In this document: positions 34,204-44,971 of the stretch, in pieces | How the letters are laid out: each line of letters opens with the position of its first letter | Position numbering within the stretch: the stretch's first letter is position 1 | Source: Microbacterium croceum | Lineage (GTDB): Bacteria; Actinomycetota; Actinomycetes; Actinomycetales; Microbacteriaceae | Length of the DNA: 64,000 bases | Assembly (NCBI RefSeq): GCF_023091245.1 | Contig: NZ_JAHWXN010000002.1 | Span: 654,994-718,993 of the forward strand | Direction of reading: 5' to 3' | The notes under the pieces: model-generated | Seen by the model: the letters and a program-made list of their open reading frames with translations, nothing else | What the model was told of the DNA's origin: nothing | The model's database searches: none | Translations under genes and position numbers: made by a program

Positions 34204-35742
34204 TCAGGACGGCATCCCTCCCCGGCGGGCGAGCAGTGCGAGGTGGAGTGCCGCGAGCGTCTCCCCGTCGTCGAGGTCGGCTTCGAGCAGGTCGCCGATG
34301 AGGGTGAGGCGCTGATAGAAGACCGAGCGGGACAGATGGCTCGCGGCGGCCGCGGCCGAGCGGTTGCCGGGATGCGTGACGAGTGCGGCGAGCACGTCGA
34401 GCAGGTCGCCGCGGCGCTCGCGGTCGTAGGCCACGACGGGCGCCAGCATCCGCTCGCTGTGCGCGAGCAGGCGGTGGTCGTCGCGCAGCGAGGCGACGAA
34501 GCGCTCCAACGGGCGGTCGTCCACGCGCCGCACGCGCGGACCGGTGTCCGAACGGTCGCTCGCCGCCAGATCGCGTGCGGCCCGCAGCGAGGCGAGCAGC
34601 CCCAGCACGTCATCCGCAGGAGGTCCGACGAAGACCGTGCGATCCGGACCGACCATGATCGCGACGAGCGCATCAGACAGAGGAACCGATGCCGGCAGCG
34701 ACAGCAGTGCGACGTCGTCGTCGCCCACCCGCGCGGCGACCACGGCCACCCCGGCCTGCGCCGCGCGGGACGCGAGGTACATCGCAGGTTCCGTTCCCCG
34801 GGCCACGATGCCGTGGCAGTGCCGCCCCGCGAGCACGAAGCCGCTGGTCGCGAGACGGGCCTCGATGTCATCAGGACTCGCGAAGCGGGCGCCGAGCAGG
34901 TCGTCGATGAGGCCGCGCTGGGCGAGCAGCGACCACTCGGAATCGCCGCCGTCCGCCAGGCATCCGAACGCGAGAGCCGTCGCTCCCTGCTCGAGCACCG
35001 TGAGACGTCCGGCCGGATGCGCGGGACCGGGCAGGGCGAGCAGCGTTCCCCACCGCACGCCGCGCGCCTGTACGGGCACACGGTCAGCGGAACGCAGCTT
35101 TCCGAGCGCCTCGGCCACCGGCATCCGCAGGGTCTCGTGGGCGATCACCTCGCGCGCCAGGTTCTCGAGCACGACCGGAGCGCCGAGCGCGCGGGCCGTC
35201 TCGGCCACCACGACGTCGGCCGGGGCTCCTCGCAGGCTCAGCGCGGTGAACAGTTCATGCAGGTGCTGACGTTCGCGCAGCGCCATGGTCTGTGCGGCGA
35301 TCAGCGCCCGGTGCACGGCCTCGGTGACGGCGACGAACTTGACCTCGCTGGTCAGCGCGATCAGGGCGAGCTCGCGCTCGGCGCACACCTCGACGACGGC
35401 ATCCGGGATGCGCGCCTGTCCGGCATCGAGCTCGACCACGATGCCCGCGATCCCGGCCCGATGCAGCCCGACCGCGAAGTCCCGCAGCTCCTCGGGAGCG
35501 GTCGGCCAGCCGGCCCCGGTACTGAGCAGCAGCTCCCCGCCGTCGAGCAGACGGGCGACGCCGACACTGTCGGACACGTGCACCCAGCGCACGGCGGCGT
35601 CGAGCGCGCGGCCGCCGACGATCACCTCGGGAGCGCCGGCCTGCAGCACGGGCTCGGCGAGCACATCCGCCACGGTCAGCAGCGCATCATCGCGCGTCGG
35701 ACGATCTGTCCGTATGGAGCGGAAGTCCTGACGTTCTGACAT
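34204..35742 (-). CDS. PucR-family transcriptional regulator
   Basis: A 512-residue regulator. The N-terminal PucR domain is visible as ALLTVADVLAEPVLQAGAPEVIVGG and the DUF-like WVHVSD segment. The C-terminal HTH_30 region reads NRSAAAAASHLSRSVFYQRL. PucR proteins control purine, GABA and polyamine catabolism. It is divergent from the MmsA-like dehydrogenase gene across about 100 bases, so it most likely regulates that operon. The start at 35742 has AGGAGC upstream. Confidence 0.88.
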   Translation of the reverse strand: MSERQDFRSIRTDRPTRDDALLTVADVLAEPVLQAGAPEVIVGGRALDAAVRWVHVSDSVGVARLLDGGELLLSTGAGWPTAPEELRDFAVGLHRAGIAGIVVELDAGQARIPDAVVEVCAERELALIALTSEVKFVAVTEAVHRALIAAQTMALRERQHLHELFTALSLRGAPADVVVAETARALGAPVVLENLAREVIAHETLRMPVAEALGKLRSADRVPVQARGVRWGTLLALPGPAHPAGRLTVLEQGATALAFGCLADGGDSEWSLLAQRGLIDDLLGARFASPDDIEARLATSGFVLAGRHCHGIVARGTEPAMYLASRAAQAGVAVVAARVGDDDVALLSLPASVPLSDALVAIMVGPDRTVFVGPPADDVLGLLASLRAARDLAASDRSDTGPRVRRVDDRPLERFVASLRDDHRLLAHSERMLAPVVAYDRERRGDLLDVLAALVTHPGNRSAAAAASHLSRSVFYQRLTLIGDLLEADLDDGETLAALHLALLARRGGMPS

Positions 35743-35843
35743 CACGATCAGCTCCTTGGCTCTGTGATCATTGAGGAGCACAAGCCTATCGAACACCGGT
35801 CAGAGTGTTCGAGACCGCATTCTTCAGCAGTCGGAGGAACATC

Positions 35844-37328
35844 GTGGACATCGTCCGTCACGTCATCAACGGAGTGGAGACCGCCGAGGCGGCTCGCACC
35901 GGCCAGGTCTTCGATCCCGCCACCGGTCAGGTGTCGAAGCAGGTCGCGTTCGCCTCGACCGCCGAGGTCGACTCCGCGATCGCCGCCGCCGCAGCCGCGG
36001 CACCCGCCTGGCGCGAGACCAGCCTCATCAAGCGCGCCGACGTCTTCTTCCGCCTGCGCCAGCTGCTCAAGGACCGCACCCCCGAGCTCGCCGCGATCGT
36101 CACCTCCGAGCACGGCAAGGTGCTCTCGGATGCCGCCGGCGAAGTGTCGCGCGGCATCGAGAACGTCGAGTTCGCCGCCGGGCTCGTGCACCTGCTCAAG
36201 GGCGAGCGCAGCGAGCAGGTCTCGCGCGGCGTCGACGTGCACTCGGTCAAGCAGCCGGTCGGCGTGGTCGCCGCGATCACCCCGTTCAACTTCCCCGTGA
36301 TGGTGCCGCTGTGGATGGTGGCCTCCGCGATCGCCTGCGGCAACACGGTCGTGCTCAAGCCCAGCGAGAAGGACCCGTCCGCCGCGGTGTGGATCGCGAA
36401 GCTCTTCGCCGAAGCGGGCCTGCCCGACGGCGTGCTGAACGTCGTGCACGGCGACAAGGAGGCCGTCGATGCACTGCTCGAGTCGCCGCAGGTCTCGGCG
36501 GTCAGCTTCGTCGGCTCCACCCCGATCGCCCGCTCGATCTATCAGCGCGCCTCGGCCGCCGGAAAGCGTGTGCAGGCCCTCGGCGGCGCCAAGAACCACA
36601 TGGTCGTGATGCCGGATGCCGACATCGACGGCGCCGCCGACGCCGCGGTCTCGGCCGCCTACGGTTCCGCCGGCGAGCGCTGCATGGCCGTCTCGGTGCT
36701 GGTGGCCGTGGGCGACATCGCCGACGAGCTGGTCTCGGCGATCGCCTCCCGCATCGACGGACTGACGATCGGCCCCGGCACGGATGCCGCCAGCGAGATG
36801 GGTCCGCTCATCACGCGCGAGCACCGCGACCGCGTCGCCTCCTACGTCACCGGCGCCGAGGCGGAGGGCGCCAAGGTCGTGGTCGACGGCACGCAGAAGC
36901 AGTTCGACTCCGACGGCTTCTTCCTCGGCGTCAGCCTGATCGACCAGGTCGCCCCCGGCATGAAGGTCTACGACGACGAGATCTTCGGCCCGGTGCTCAC
37001 GGTCGTGCGCGTCGAGACCTACGCCGAGGCGGTGGCACTCGTCAACGCGAACGCCTACGGCAACGGCACCGCGATCTTCACGCGCGACGGCGGCACCGCC
37101 CGGCAGTATGAGTTCGACATCGAGGTCGGGATGGTCGGCGTGAACGTGCCGATCCCGGTGCCGATCGGCGCTTACTCGTTCGGCGGATGGAAGGACTCGC
37201 TGTTCGGCGACTCGCACATCTACGGCCCCGAGTCCGTGCACTTCTACACGCGGTCCAAGGTCGTCACCACTCGCTGGCCCGACCACACGCCGTCGCAGAT
37301 CGACCTCGGCTTCCCGAGCAACCACTGA
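35844..37328 (+). CDS. CoA-acylating methylmalonate-semialdehyde dehydrogenase-like (MmsA family)
   Basis: A 494-residue aldehyde dehydrogenase. The substrate-Cys segment AYGSAGERCMAVS (about residue 285) is the form typical of MmsA enzymes, which oxidise malonate or methylmalonate semialdehyde to acyl-CoA. ITPFNFPVMVPLWM and FGGWKDSLFG are family blocks. The GTG at 35844 is chosen for GGAGGAAC seven bases upstream. It overlaps the aminotransferase gene region downstream. With an omega-aminotransferase the pair could degrade beta-alanine or a related amino acid. Confidence 0.88.
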   Translation: MDIVRHVINGVETAEAARTGQVFDPATGQVSKQVAFASTAEVDSAIAAAAAAAPAWRETSLIKRADVFFRLRQLLKDRTPELAAIVTSEHGKVLSDAAGEVSRGIENVEFAAGLVHLLKGERSEQVSRGVDVHSVKQPVGVVAAITPFNFPVMVPLWMVASAIACGNTVVLKPSEKDPSAAVWIAKLFAEAGLPDGVLNVVHGDKEAVDALLESPQVSAVSFVGSTPIARSIYQRASAAGKRVQALGGAKNHMVVMPDADIDGAADAAVSAAYGSAGERCMAVSVLVAVGDIADELVSAIASRIDGLTIGPGTDAASEMGPLITREHRDRVASYVTGAEAEGAKVVVDGTQKQFDSDGFFLGVSLIDQVAPGMKVYDDEIFGPVLTVVRVETYAEAVALVNANAYGNGTAIFTRDGGTARQYEFDIEVGMVGVNVPIPVPIGAYSFGGWKDSLFGDSHIYGPESVHFYTRSKVVTTRWPDHTPSQIDLGFPSNH

Positions 37329-37357
37329 TGTCGGACACGGAGACAGGAGCGACCACG

Positions 37358-38746
37358 ATGACGAACTTCACCGACCGCCACGGCATCTCGCACCCGCTGC
37401 CGGCCCCCGAGGCGGAGGCGCAGGTGCGCGCCGACGACCGCGCCCACGTCTTCCACTCCTGGAGTGCGCAGGCGCTGATCGATCCGCTGCCCGTCGCCGC
37501 GGGCGAGGGGTCGACGTTCTGGGACTACCAGGGCAACGCCTACCTCGACTTCTCGAGCCAGCTGGTGAACCTGAACCTGGGGCACCAGCATCCCGACCTC
37601 GTCGCCGCCATCCAGCAGCAGGCCGGGCGTCTCGCCACGATCCAGCCGTCGATCGCGAACGACGTGCGCGGCGAGCTCGCCCGCCTGATCGCCGAGGTCG
37701 CACCGGACGGACTCGAGAAGGTCTTCTTCACCAACGGCGGCGCCGAAGCCAACGAGTACGCGGTGCGCATGGCCCGCCAGTCCACCGGCCGCCGCAAGGT
37801 GCTGTCGATGTACCGCAGCTACCACGGCTCCACCTCGACCGCGATCTCGCTCACCGGCGACCCGCGCCGCTGGGCGAACGACGGCGTCGACAACGGCACC
37901 GTGCGCTTCTTCGGTCCCTACCTGTACCGCTCGCCGTTCCACGCCGAGACCCCGGAGCAGGAGTCCGAGCGCGCGCTCGCGCACCTCGAGCAGACCATCC
38001 AGCTCGAGGGGCCGCAGACGATCGCGGCGATCATCATCGAGACGGTCGTCGGCACCAACGGTGTGCTCGTGCCGCCGCCCGGCTACCTGCAGGGCGTGCG
38101 CGCGCTGTGCGACCGCTACGGCATCGTGTACATCGCCGACGAGGTCATGGTCGGTTTCGGTCGCCTCGGCGAGTGGTTCGGCGTCGACGCGTTCGACGCG
38201 AAGCCCGACCTCATCACCTTCGCGAAGGGCGTGAACTCCGGCTACGTTCCGCTCGGCGGCGTCGTCATCTCGGAGCGGATCGCCGCGGCCTTCGACACCC
38301 TGCCGTTCGCCGGCGGACTGACCTACTCGGGCCACCCGCTCGCGTGCGCCGCGGGTGTGGCAACGTTCGAGGTGTTCCGCCGCGACGGCATCCTGGAGCG
38401 CGTGCGCGATCTCGGCGAGCGCATCGTCGAGCCGACCCTGCGCGCCTGGGCCGAGTCGCACCCGAGCGTGGGCGAGGTCCGCGGGCGTGGTCTGTTCTGG
38501 GCGATCGAGCTCGTGCGCGACCGCGAGACCCGCGAGCCGCTGGTGCCGTTCAACGCCTCCGGAGCGGATGCCGCCCCCATGGGCGCGTTCGCGGCGGCGG
38601 CGAAGAAGGCGGGCGTCTGGCCGTTCACGCACTTCAACCGCGTGCACGTCGCTCCCCCGCTCGTGATCAGCGAGGACGACCTGGTGCGCGGCCTGGCCGC
38701 GATCGACGGTGCGCTGGCCGTGGCCGACGAAGCCGCCGCCGGCTGA
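37358..38746 (+). CDS. Class III omega-aminotransferase (beta-alanine/diamine type)
   Basis: A 462-residue PLP aminotransferase. Asp261 (DEVMVGFGRLGEWFG) binds the cofactor nitrogen and Lys290 (ITFAKGVNSGY) forms the Schiff base. The N-terminus HSWSAQALIDPLPVAAGEGS is like omega-amino acid:pyruvate aminotransferases. Start 37358 is chosen over 37328 because AGGAGC precedes it at proper distance; the ATG at 37328 overlaps the upstream stop by one base. It could act on beta-alanine, GABA, putrescine or gamma-glutamylputrescine. The island lacks a PuuB oxidase, which it might replace (inference). Confidence 0.86.
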   Translation: MTNFTDRHGISHPLPAPEAEAQVRADDRAHVFHSWSAQALIDPLPVAAGEGSTFWDYQGNAYLDFSSQLVNLNLGHQHPDLVAAIQQQAGRLATIQPSIANDVRGELARLIAEVAPDGLEKVFFTNGGAEANEYAVRMARQSTGRRKVLSMYRSYHGSTSTAISLTGDPRRWANDGVDNGTVRFFGPYLYRSPFHAETPEQESERALAHLEQTIQLEGPQTIAAIIIETVVGTNGVLVPPPGYLQGVRALCDRYGIVYIADEVMVGFGRLGEWFGVDAFDAKPDLITFAKGVNSGYVPLGGVVISERIAAAFDTLPFAGGLTYSGHPLACAAGVATFEVFRRDGILERVRDLGERIVEPTLRAWAESHPSVGEVRGRGLFWAIELVRDRETREPLVPFNASGADAAPMGAFAAAAKKAGVWPFTHFNRVHVAPPLVISEDDLVRGLAAIDGALAVADEAAAG

Positions 38747-38759
38747 GCATCCACATGGA

Positions 38760-38795
38760 AAGGGCCCGTCCTCTCACTCACGAGGGCGGGCCCTT
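38760..38795 (+). terminator. Terminator after the aminotransferase gene
   Basis: A 14-base stem with one G-U-type mismatch (38760-38773 with 38782-38795, 8-base loop) starts 14 bases past the stop and ends in CCCTTCTG. Confidence 0.82.
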
Positions 38796-38824
38796 CTGCA
38801 TCCGCCGTGTCGACGCGACGAAAC

Positions 38825-38905
38825 GCGGAACCGGTGACGATTCGCGGACCGATTCACGTCGAAGACTCCGTGATTCGTCACAACCTCCGTGATTCGTCAC
38901 CGGCC
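38825..38905. repeat. Extragenic repeat, copy A
   Basis: An element of about 80 bases, built from degenerate units such as GTGACGATTCGCGG and GTGATTCGTCAC, lies between two convergent genes. By hand alignment it is roughly three quarters identical, without gaps, to copy B at 44863. Its outer segments can pair (GGTGACGATTCGCGG with CCGTGATTCGTCACC). Confidence 0.6.
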
Positions 38906-38930
38906 GCACCCAACGGCCCGGCCGCCCACC

Positions 38931-40598
38931 TCACTCCCCGGAGTCGTACACCCGCACCCCGTCGACCCAGGTGCCGCGCACCTCGGTGAGGCCGATCTCC
39001 TCGGCCGGATGCTCGAACGGATCCCGGTCGAGCAGGGCGAGGTCGGCGCGCATCCCCACCGCGATCGTGCCGGTGTCGTCGAGGTGGTTCACGCGCGCGG
39101 AGCCTGCGGTGTACGCGGCGAGCGCGGTCGCGAGATCGATCGACTGCTCGGGAAGGAACGGCTCGTAGTCGCCCTCCCACTCGGTGGGCGCCGAGCGGCG
39201 GTTCACGGCGACGTGGATCGCGGCCATCGGGTTCGGCGTGCTCACCGACCAGTCGCTCCCGGCGGCGAGCGCGGCACCGGAACGCAGCAGGTCGCCGAAC
39301 GGGTACTGCCACCCGCTGCGCTGCTCCCCCAGGAACGGGAGGGTCAGGTCGACCATCTGGGGCTCGAGCGTCGCCCACAGCATCTGCATGTTCGCGGTGA
39401 CGTCGAGCGCGCGGAAGCGCGGGATGTCGTCGGGGTGCACGACCTGGATGTGCGAGATGTGGTGCCGGTTGCCGCGGGGGCCGTTGGCGACGAGCGCGGC
39501 CTCGACCGCATCCAGGCACTCCCGCACGGCTCGGTCGCCGATCGCGTGGAAGTGCAGCGTGAAGCCGAGGTCATCGAGCCGGATCGCGGCCTCCTTGAGC
39601 AGCTCGGGTTCGACGAAGGAGATGCCGGAGTCCTCGCGCGGATGCCCGTGGCCGTCGCAGTACGGCTCCAGCATCGCGGCGGTGAAGTTCTCGGCGACGC
39701 CGTCCTGCATGATCTTCACGCTGCGCGCGCGGAACCGCCCGACCGTGCCGGCGTCACGGCGGGCCGCGATGTCGTCGATCTGCTCCAGCCCGCGCGAACG
39801 GTCCCACCACAGCGAGCCGACGACCCTGCCGGTCAGTGCCCCGGATGCAGCGGCGCTGAGGTAGGCGGGCAGCGGATCTCCTGCATCACCGTACTCGGTG
39901 CCGACGATCGCGTCCTGCCACGCGGTCACGCCGTAGGAGTGCAGGTGGCGCTGCCCCTGCAGGAGCGCTTCCACGAGCCGTTCGGGCGCCTCGGTCGGCA
40001 GCAACCGGTTGACCAGCCCCATCGCGCCCTCGTGCAGCGTGCCGCTCGGAGCGCCGTGGGCGTCGCGTTCGATCCGACCGTCCGCGGGGTCCGCGGTGTC
40101 GCGGGTGATGCCGGCGAGCGCCAGCGCCCGCGAGTTGACCCAGGCGCCGTGTCCATCGCGGTTGGGCAGGAATGCCGGGCGATCGGACAGCACGGAGTCC
40201 AGGTCGGCCGCGGTCGGTGTGCCGCCGGGGAACGCCGACATCTGCCAGCCGCCGCCGAGGATCCACTCGTCATCCGGATGTTCCGCGGCGTATTCCGCGA
40301 TCCGCGCCAGATACTCCTCGCGCGTCGCCAGCGCCGACAGGTCGCAGCGCAGCATGTCGAGCCCGCCCCAGACCGGATGCACATGCGCGTCCTGGAACCC
40401 CGGCACCAGCAGCCCGCCGGCCAGGTCCACGACCTCGGTGTCGGGCCCGATCAGCGCCGAGACGTCATGACCGACTGCCGTGATGATCCCGTCCGCCACG
40501 GCGACGGCCCGCGCGGTCGTGCGCGCTCCGTCCGACAGGAACACCCGACCACCCTGCGCGCCACCCGTGAACACCAGATCAGCGAAGACCATCGTCAT
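38931..40598 (-). CDS. Amidohydrolase, YtcJ-like
   Basis: A 555-residue metal-dependent hydrolase of the YtcJ branch (amidohydrolase family 3). Motifs in order are FQDAHVHP (first metal pair), LHFHAIGDRAV and AAGSDWSVSTPNP. Substrates in this branch are amides or esters and are mostly unknown. Its ATG at 40598 overlaps the permease stop (ATGA), so it is the last gene of the PotABCD-type import operon and probably acts on the imported compound. There is no signal peptide. Confidence 0.86.
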   Translation of the reverse strand: MTMVFADLVFTGGAQGGRVFLSDGARTTARAVAVADGIITAVGHDVSALIGPDTEVVDLAGGLLVPGFQDAHVHPVWGGLDMLRCDLSALATREEYLARIAEYAAEHPDDEWILGGGWQMSAFPGGTPTAADLDSVLSDRPAFLPNRDGHGAWVNSRALALAGITRDTADPADGRIERDAHGAPSGTLHEGAMGLVNRLLPTEAPERLVEALLQGQRHLHSYGVTAWQDAIVGTEYGDAGDPLPAYLSAAASGALTGRVVGSLWWDRSRGLEQIDDIAARRDAGTVGRFRARSVKIMQDGVAENFTAAMLEPYCDGHGHPREDSGISFVEPELLKEAAIRLDDLGFTLHFHAIGDRAVRECLDAVEAALVANGPRGNRHHISHIQVVHPDDIPRFRALDVTANMQMLWATLEPQMVDLTLPFLGEQRSGWQYPFGDLLRSGAALAAGSDWSVSTPNPMAAIHVAVNRRSAPTEWEGDYEPFLPEQSIDLATALAAYTAGSARVNHLDDTGTIAVGMRADLALLDRDPFEHPAEEIGLTEVRGTWVDGVRVYDSGE

Positions 40599-41464
40599 CC
40601 TCCTGCCATCGTGCGGGCGATCTCGGTCGCCGAGTCCCCCGCTCTCTTCAGAACCACCGCGACCAGGGCGAGCGCCAGCAGCGTGAGCACCAGCATGATC
40701 GTCGACACCGCCGCGATCTCCGGGCGCAGTCCGCTGCGCAGCGCACTGAGCACGTACACGGGCCACGGTGTGGTGCCCGAGACCTGTACGAACGCTGAGA
40801 CCACCGTGTTGTCGAGGCTCAGCGTGAACGACAGCAGGAACCCGGCGAGCACGGCCGGCATCGCGAGCGGCAGCGTGACCTTGAGGAAGGTCCGCACCGG
40901 CGGCGCGTAGAGGTCGGCGGACGCCTCCTCCAGCCGTGCGTCGAGTCCGACCAGGCGCGCCCGCACGATGTACGACACGATCGCGATCGAGAACAGCGAC
41001 TGTCCGACCACCAGCCGCATCGTGCCGTCGTTGAACAGTCCGATCCCGACGTCCTGTCCCAGGAAGACCAGCCACGGCAGCAGGGCGACGGCATCCACGA
41101 TCTCGGGGGTGACCGAGACCAACAGCAGCAGGCCGAGGAACCACCACACCCACTTGCCCGGGTTGCGGGCCATCGCGATGCCGGCCAGTGTGCCCAGAGC
41201 CGTGGCGAGGAGAGCCGCGAGCAGCCCGGTGCGCACCGACACCAGCACGGCGTCGCGGATGGCCGGCTTCTCGACGATCGCGAGGAACGACTCGAAGCCG
41301 AAGTGGTCCCACGACACCAGCAGACGCCCGACGTTGAACGAGTAGGCGATGATCACCAGGATCGGCAGGAACAGGAACAGGAACACCAGGGCCGCCCAGA
41401 TCGGGAGCACGAACCGGGCGGCACCACGGCGAGCGCGCGGCGCGGTGGTCTTCGTATCGGTCAT
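40595..41464 (-). CDS. Spermidine/putrescine-type ABC permease (PotC-like)
   Basis: A 289-residue permease with six membrane helices. The EAA loop is LEEASADLYAPPVRTFLKVTLP, which is close to PotC. It overlaps its neighbours at both ends by four bases. It forms the membrane channel with the PotB-like partner. Confidence 0.9.
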   Translation of the reverse strand: MTDTKTTAPRARRGAARFVLPIWAALVFLFLFLPILVIIAYSFNVGRLLVSWDHFGFESFLAIVEKPAIRDAVLVSVRTGLLAALLATALGTLAGIAMARNPGKWVWWFLGLLLLVSVTPEIVDAVALLPWLVFLGQDVGIGLFNDGTMRLVVGQSLFSIAIVSYIVRARLVGLDARLEEASADLYAPPVRTFLKVTLPLAMPAVLAGFLLSFTLSLDNTVVSAFVQVSGTTPWPVYVLSALRSGLRPEIAAVSTIMLVLTLLALALVAVVLKRAGDSATEIARTMAGG

Positions 41465-42345
41465 GATCCCTCCCCCAGGACGAGTCGGTTCCGTCGTCGC
41501 AGCGGCAGCGTCACGAGCCAGAGGAGTCCGGCGGCCACGGCGATCGAGAGCATGATGACGATGATCAGCAGCACGGCCATCGCCGAGCCCAGCGCCCAGT
41601 TCTGCGCGGTCTGGAACTGGCTCGCCACGACCTGACCGATCATGTTTCCCTTCGCGCCGCCGAGCACGGTGGCGGTGATGTAGTCGCCCATGAGCGGGAT
41701 GTACACCAGCAGCACGCCGGCGATGATGCCCGGTCGTGCCAGCGGCACTGTGACGCGCAGGAAGGTCGACACGCTCCCGGCACCGAGGTCCTTGCTGGCC
41801 TCACGCAGCGGACCGGACACCCGGTCGAACGCCACGAACAGCGGCAGGATCATGAGCGGCAGGTAGTTGTAGACCACCCCCAGTAGCACGGCACCGCGCG
41901 AGTAGAGCAGATCGAGAGGGCCGGGGATCACCCCGATTCCCTGCAGCAGCTGCGACAGCCATCCCTCCGGCGCCAGGATCACCTGCCACCCGATCGTGCG
42001 CACCAGGAAGTTGGTCCAGAACGGCACCATCACCAGCGCGAGCAGCAGCCCGCGCTTGGACGGCGGCGCCTTCACGGCGATCCAGTACGCAACCGGGGCG
42101 CCGATCACCAGACACAGCACGGTGCCGAGGATACCGATCCACAGCGTGTTCAGGAACGTGCTGAAGAACGTCGGCGACAGCGCCTCCAGGTACCGGTCAA
42201 ACGACAGGTGGTCGAGCGCGTGCGTGGCGAAGATGCTCGGCTTGTAGCCGAAGCTGAACACCACGACCATGAGGATCGGGGCGACGAAGAAGATGAGCAG
42301 CCACGCCCAGGCGGGGATGGCGAGACCGAACTTGAGCTTAGGCAC
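41461..42345 (-). CDS. Spermidine/putrescine-type ABC permease (PotB-like)
   Basis: A 294-residue permease with six helices and the EAA loop LREASKDLGAGSVSTFLRVTVP. VPFWTNFLVRTIGWQVIL is the characteristic PotB segment. Its start lies 8 bases inside the binding-protein gene, a tight translational coupling. Confidence 0.91.
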   Translation of the reverse strand: MPKLKFGLAIPAWAWLLIFFVAPILMVVVFSFGYKPSIFATHALDHLSFDRYLEALSPTFFSTFLNTLWIGILGTVLCLVIGAPVAYWIAVKAPPSKRGLLLALVMVPFWTNFLVRTIGWQVILAPEGWLSQLLQGIGVIPGPLDLLYSRGAVLLGVVYNYLPLMILPLFVAFDRVSGPLREASKDLGAGSVSTFLRVTVPLARPGIIAGVLLVYIPLMGDYITATVLGGAKGNMIGQVVASQFQTAQNWALGSAMAVLLIIVIMLSIAVAAGLLWLVTLPLRRRNRLVLGEGS

Positions 42346-43512
42346 CGGCGGCCGCCTTCATCGAGTTCCAGATCGAGACGACGCGGTCCTGCGCCTCCGT
42401 GAGCTTGCCCTCGTGCATGGTCGCCACCTGCTCCTCGTCGAAGAACACCATGTCGAGCCGCTCCAGCCCGGCGGCCTCCGCCTCGTCGCGGATGCCGCTG
42501 ATCCCGGTGTCATACCCGATGTAGTCGACCTGGGCGAGCTGCACGTCGGGTTGCAGCACGAAGTTGATGAACGCGTGCGCGGCCTCGGGGTGCGGAGCGC
42601 CGGCGGCGATCGCCCAGTTGTCCATCCACAGCTCTGTCGCCGGGCTGCCCAGCACCCACTGCCAGCGGTCCGGATCGCCCGACTCGAAGATGCCCAGGCG
42701 CGCGTCGCCGTTGTACGACTGCAGCAGCGCGTGCGAGCCCTGCGGGATAGAGGAGCCGCCCGGGTACGAGTCGAAGGCAGAGACGTGCGGAGCGAGATCC
42801 TTCACGAGGAACTTCTCGACCGCGTCGAGGTCGTCGGGGTCCGTCGTCGTCCAGTCGATGCCGTTCGCCCAGAAGTAGATGCCCAGCAGCGGGGCCGGAT
42901 CGTCGAGCACCGACGTCGACCCGGATGCCTCGTTCTGCGCGGCATCGATGAAGTCGCTCCAGGTGGTGAGCTCGCGCGAGATGACCGAGCGGTCATAGAC
43001 GAAGCCCGTCGTGCCCCACGCCTTGCACACCGAGTACTCGTTGCCCGGGTCCCAGGAGCGTCCGCGGAACTCCGGCGCCACATGCGACATGTTCGGGATC
43101 AGGTCGAGGTTGAACTTCTGCAGGAGCCCGTTCTCGGCCATGGGCCCGACGAAGACGCCGGTGGGCACGACGATGTCGTAGCCGGAGGTGCCGCGCGCGG
43201 CGACCAGCTTGGCGATCAGCTCCTCGTTCGAGTTGAACGCGTCGAGCACGATGCGCGGTCCGCTCTCGGCCGTGAACTGCTCGAGCACCTCGGGAGCGTC
43301 GTAGTCGCCCCAGCTGTAGATCGACAGCCGGTCCTCGAGCGGTCCACCCTTGGCGTGCACCGCGGCGGCGTTCTGGCCGGGCGTGCAGGCGGAGAGCAGC
43401 ACCGCCCCACCGGCGGCGAGCGCGGTCGCCAGGAACCCGCGGCGGGTGAGCTCGGTGCGGATCACCCGCGCGGCGCTCCGGTGCGCGAGCACGCGGACCG
43501 GAGGCGCGCCCG

Positions 43513-43516
<4 letters not shown>
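42338..43516 (-). CDS. Polyamine-type ABC substrate-binding lipoprotein (PotD-like)
   Basis: A 392-residue binding protein. The N-terminus carries a twin-arginine signal (LTRRGFLATALAAGG, Arg25-Arg26) combined with lipobox LSAC (Cys44), so it is probably exported folded and lipid-anchored. The mature part opens with LSIYSWGDYDAPEVLEQF, the PotD/PotF signature. Start GTG 43516 overlaps the PotA stop. Family ligands are putrescine and spermidine. Confidence 0.9.
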
Positions 43517-44673
<1,157 letters not shown>

Positions 44674-44862
44674 GAAACCTCCCCATTGAGAATCACTTGC
44701 GGCGAGTCTGTCATAGGAAAGGCCTCAGGTATAGCGAAATCAGAAGTCAGTTCATCGAATCGCAACGATATCCGTTGTAGATCACTGAACCGGCTACCGA
44801 TTGGTCGCTTCGGACGAGGAGGTCGCGGAGCACAGCCTCCCGTCTTTCGACCCGGACGATCC

Positions 44863-44943
44863 GCGGAGCCTGTGACGATTCGCCGAGAGATTCACGCGCA
44901 AACATCCGCGTTTCGTCATCCCCTCAGGGATTCGTCGCCGACG
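44863..44943. repeat. Extragenic repeat, copy B
   Basis: It aligns without gaps to copy A (38825). Shared blocks include GTGACGATTCGC, GATTCACG, TTCGTCA and GATTCGTC. It lies in the 298-base gap between the GntR gene and the PotA-like gene. The rest of that gap shows no gene. Confidence 0.6.
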
Positions 44944-44971
44944 CCGACCGCCCGCGACCGACCGAGTCGCT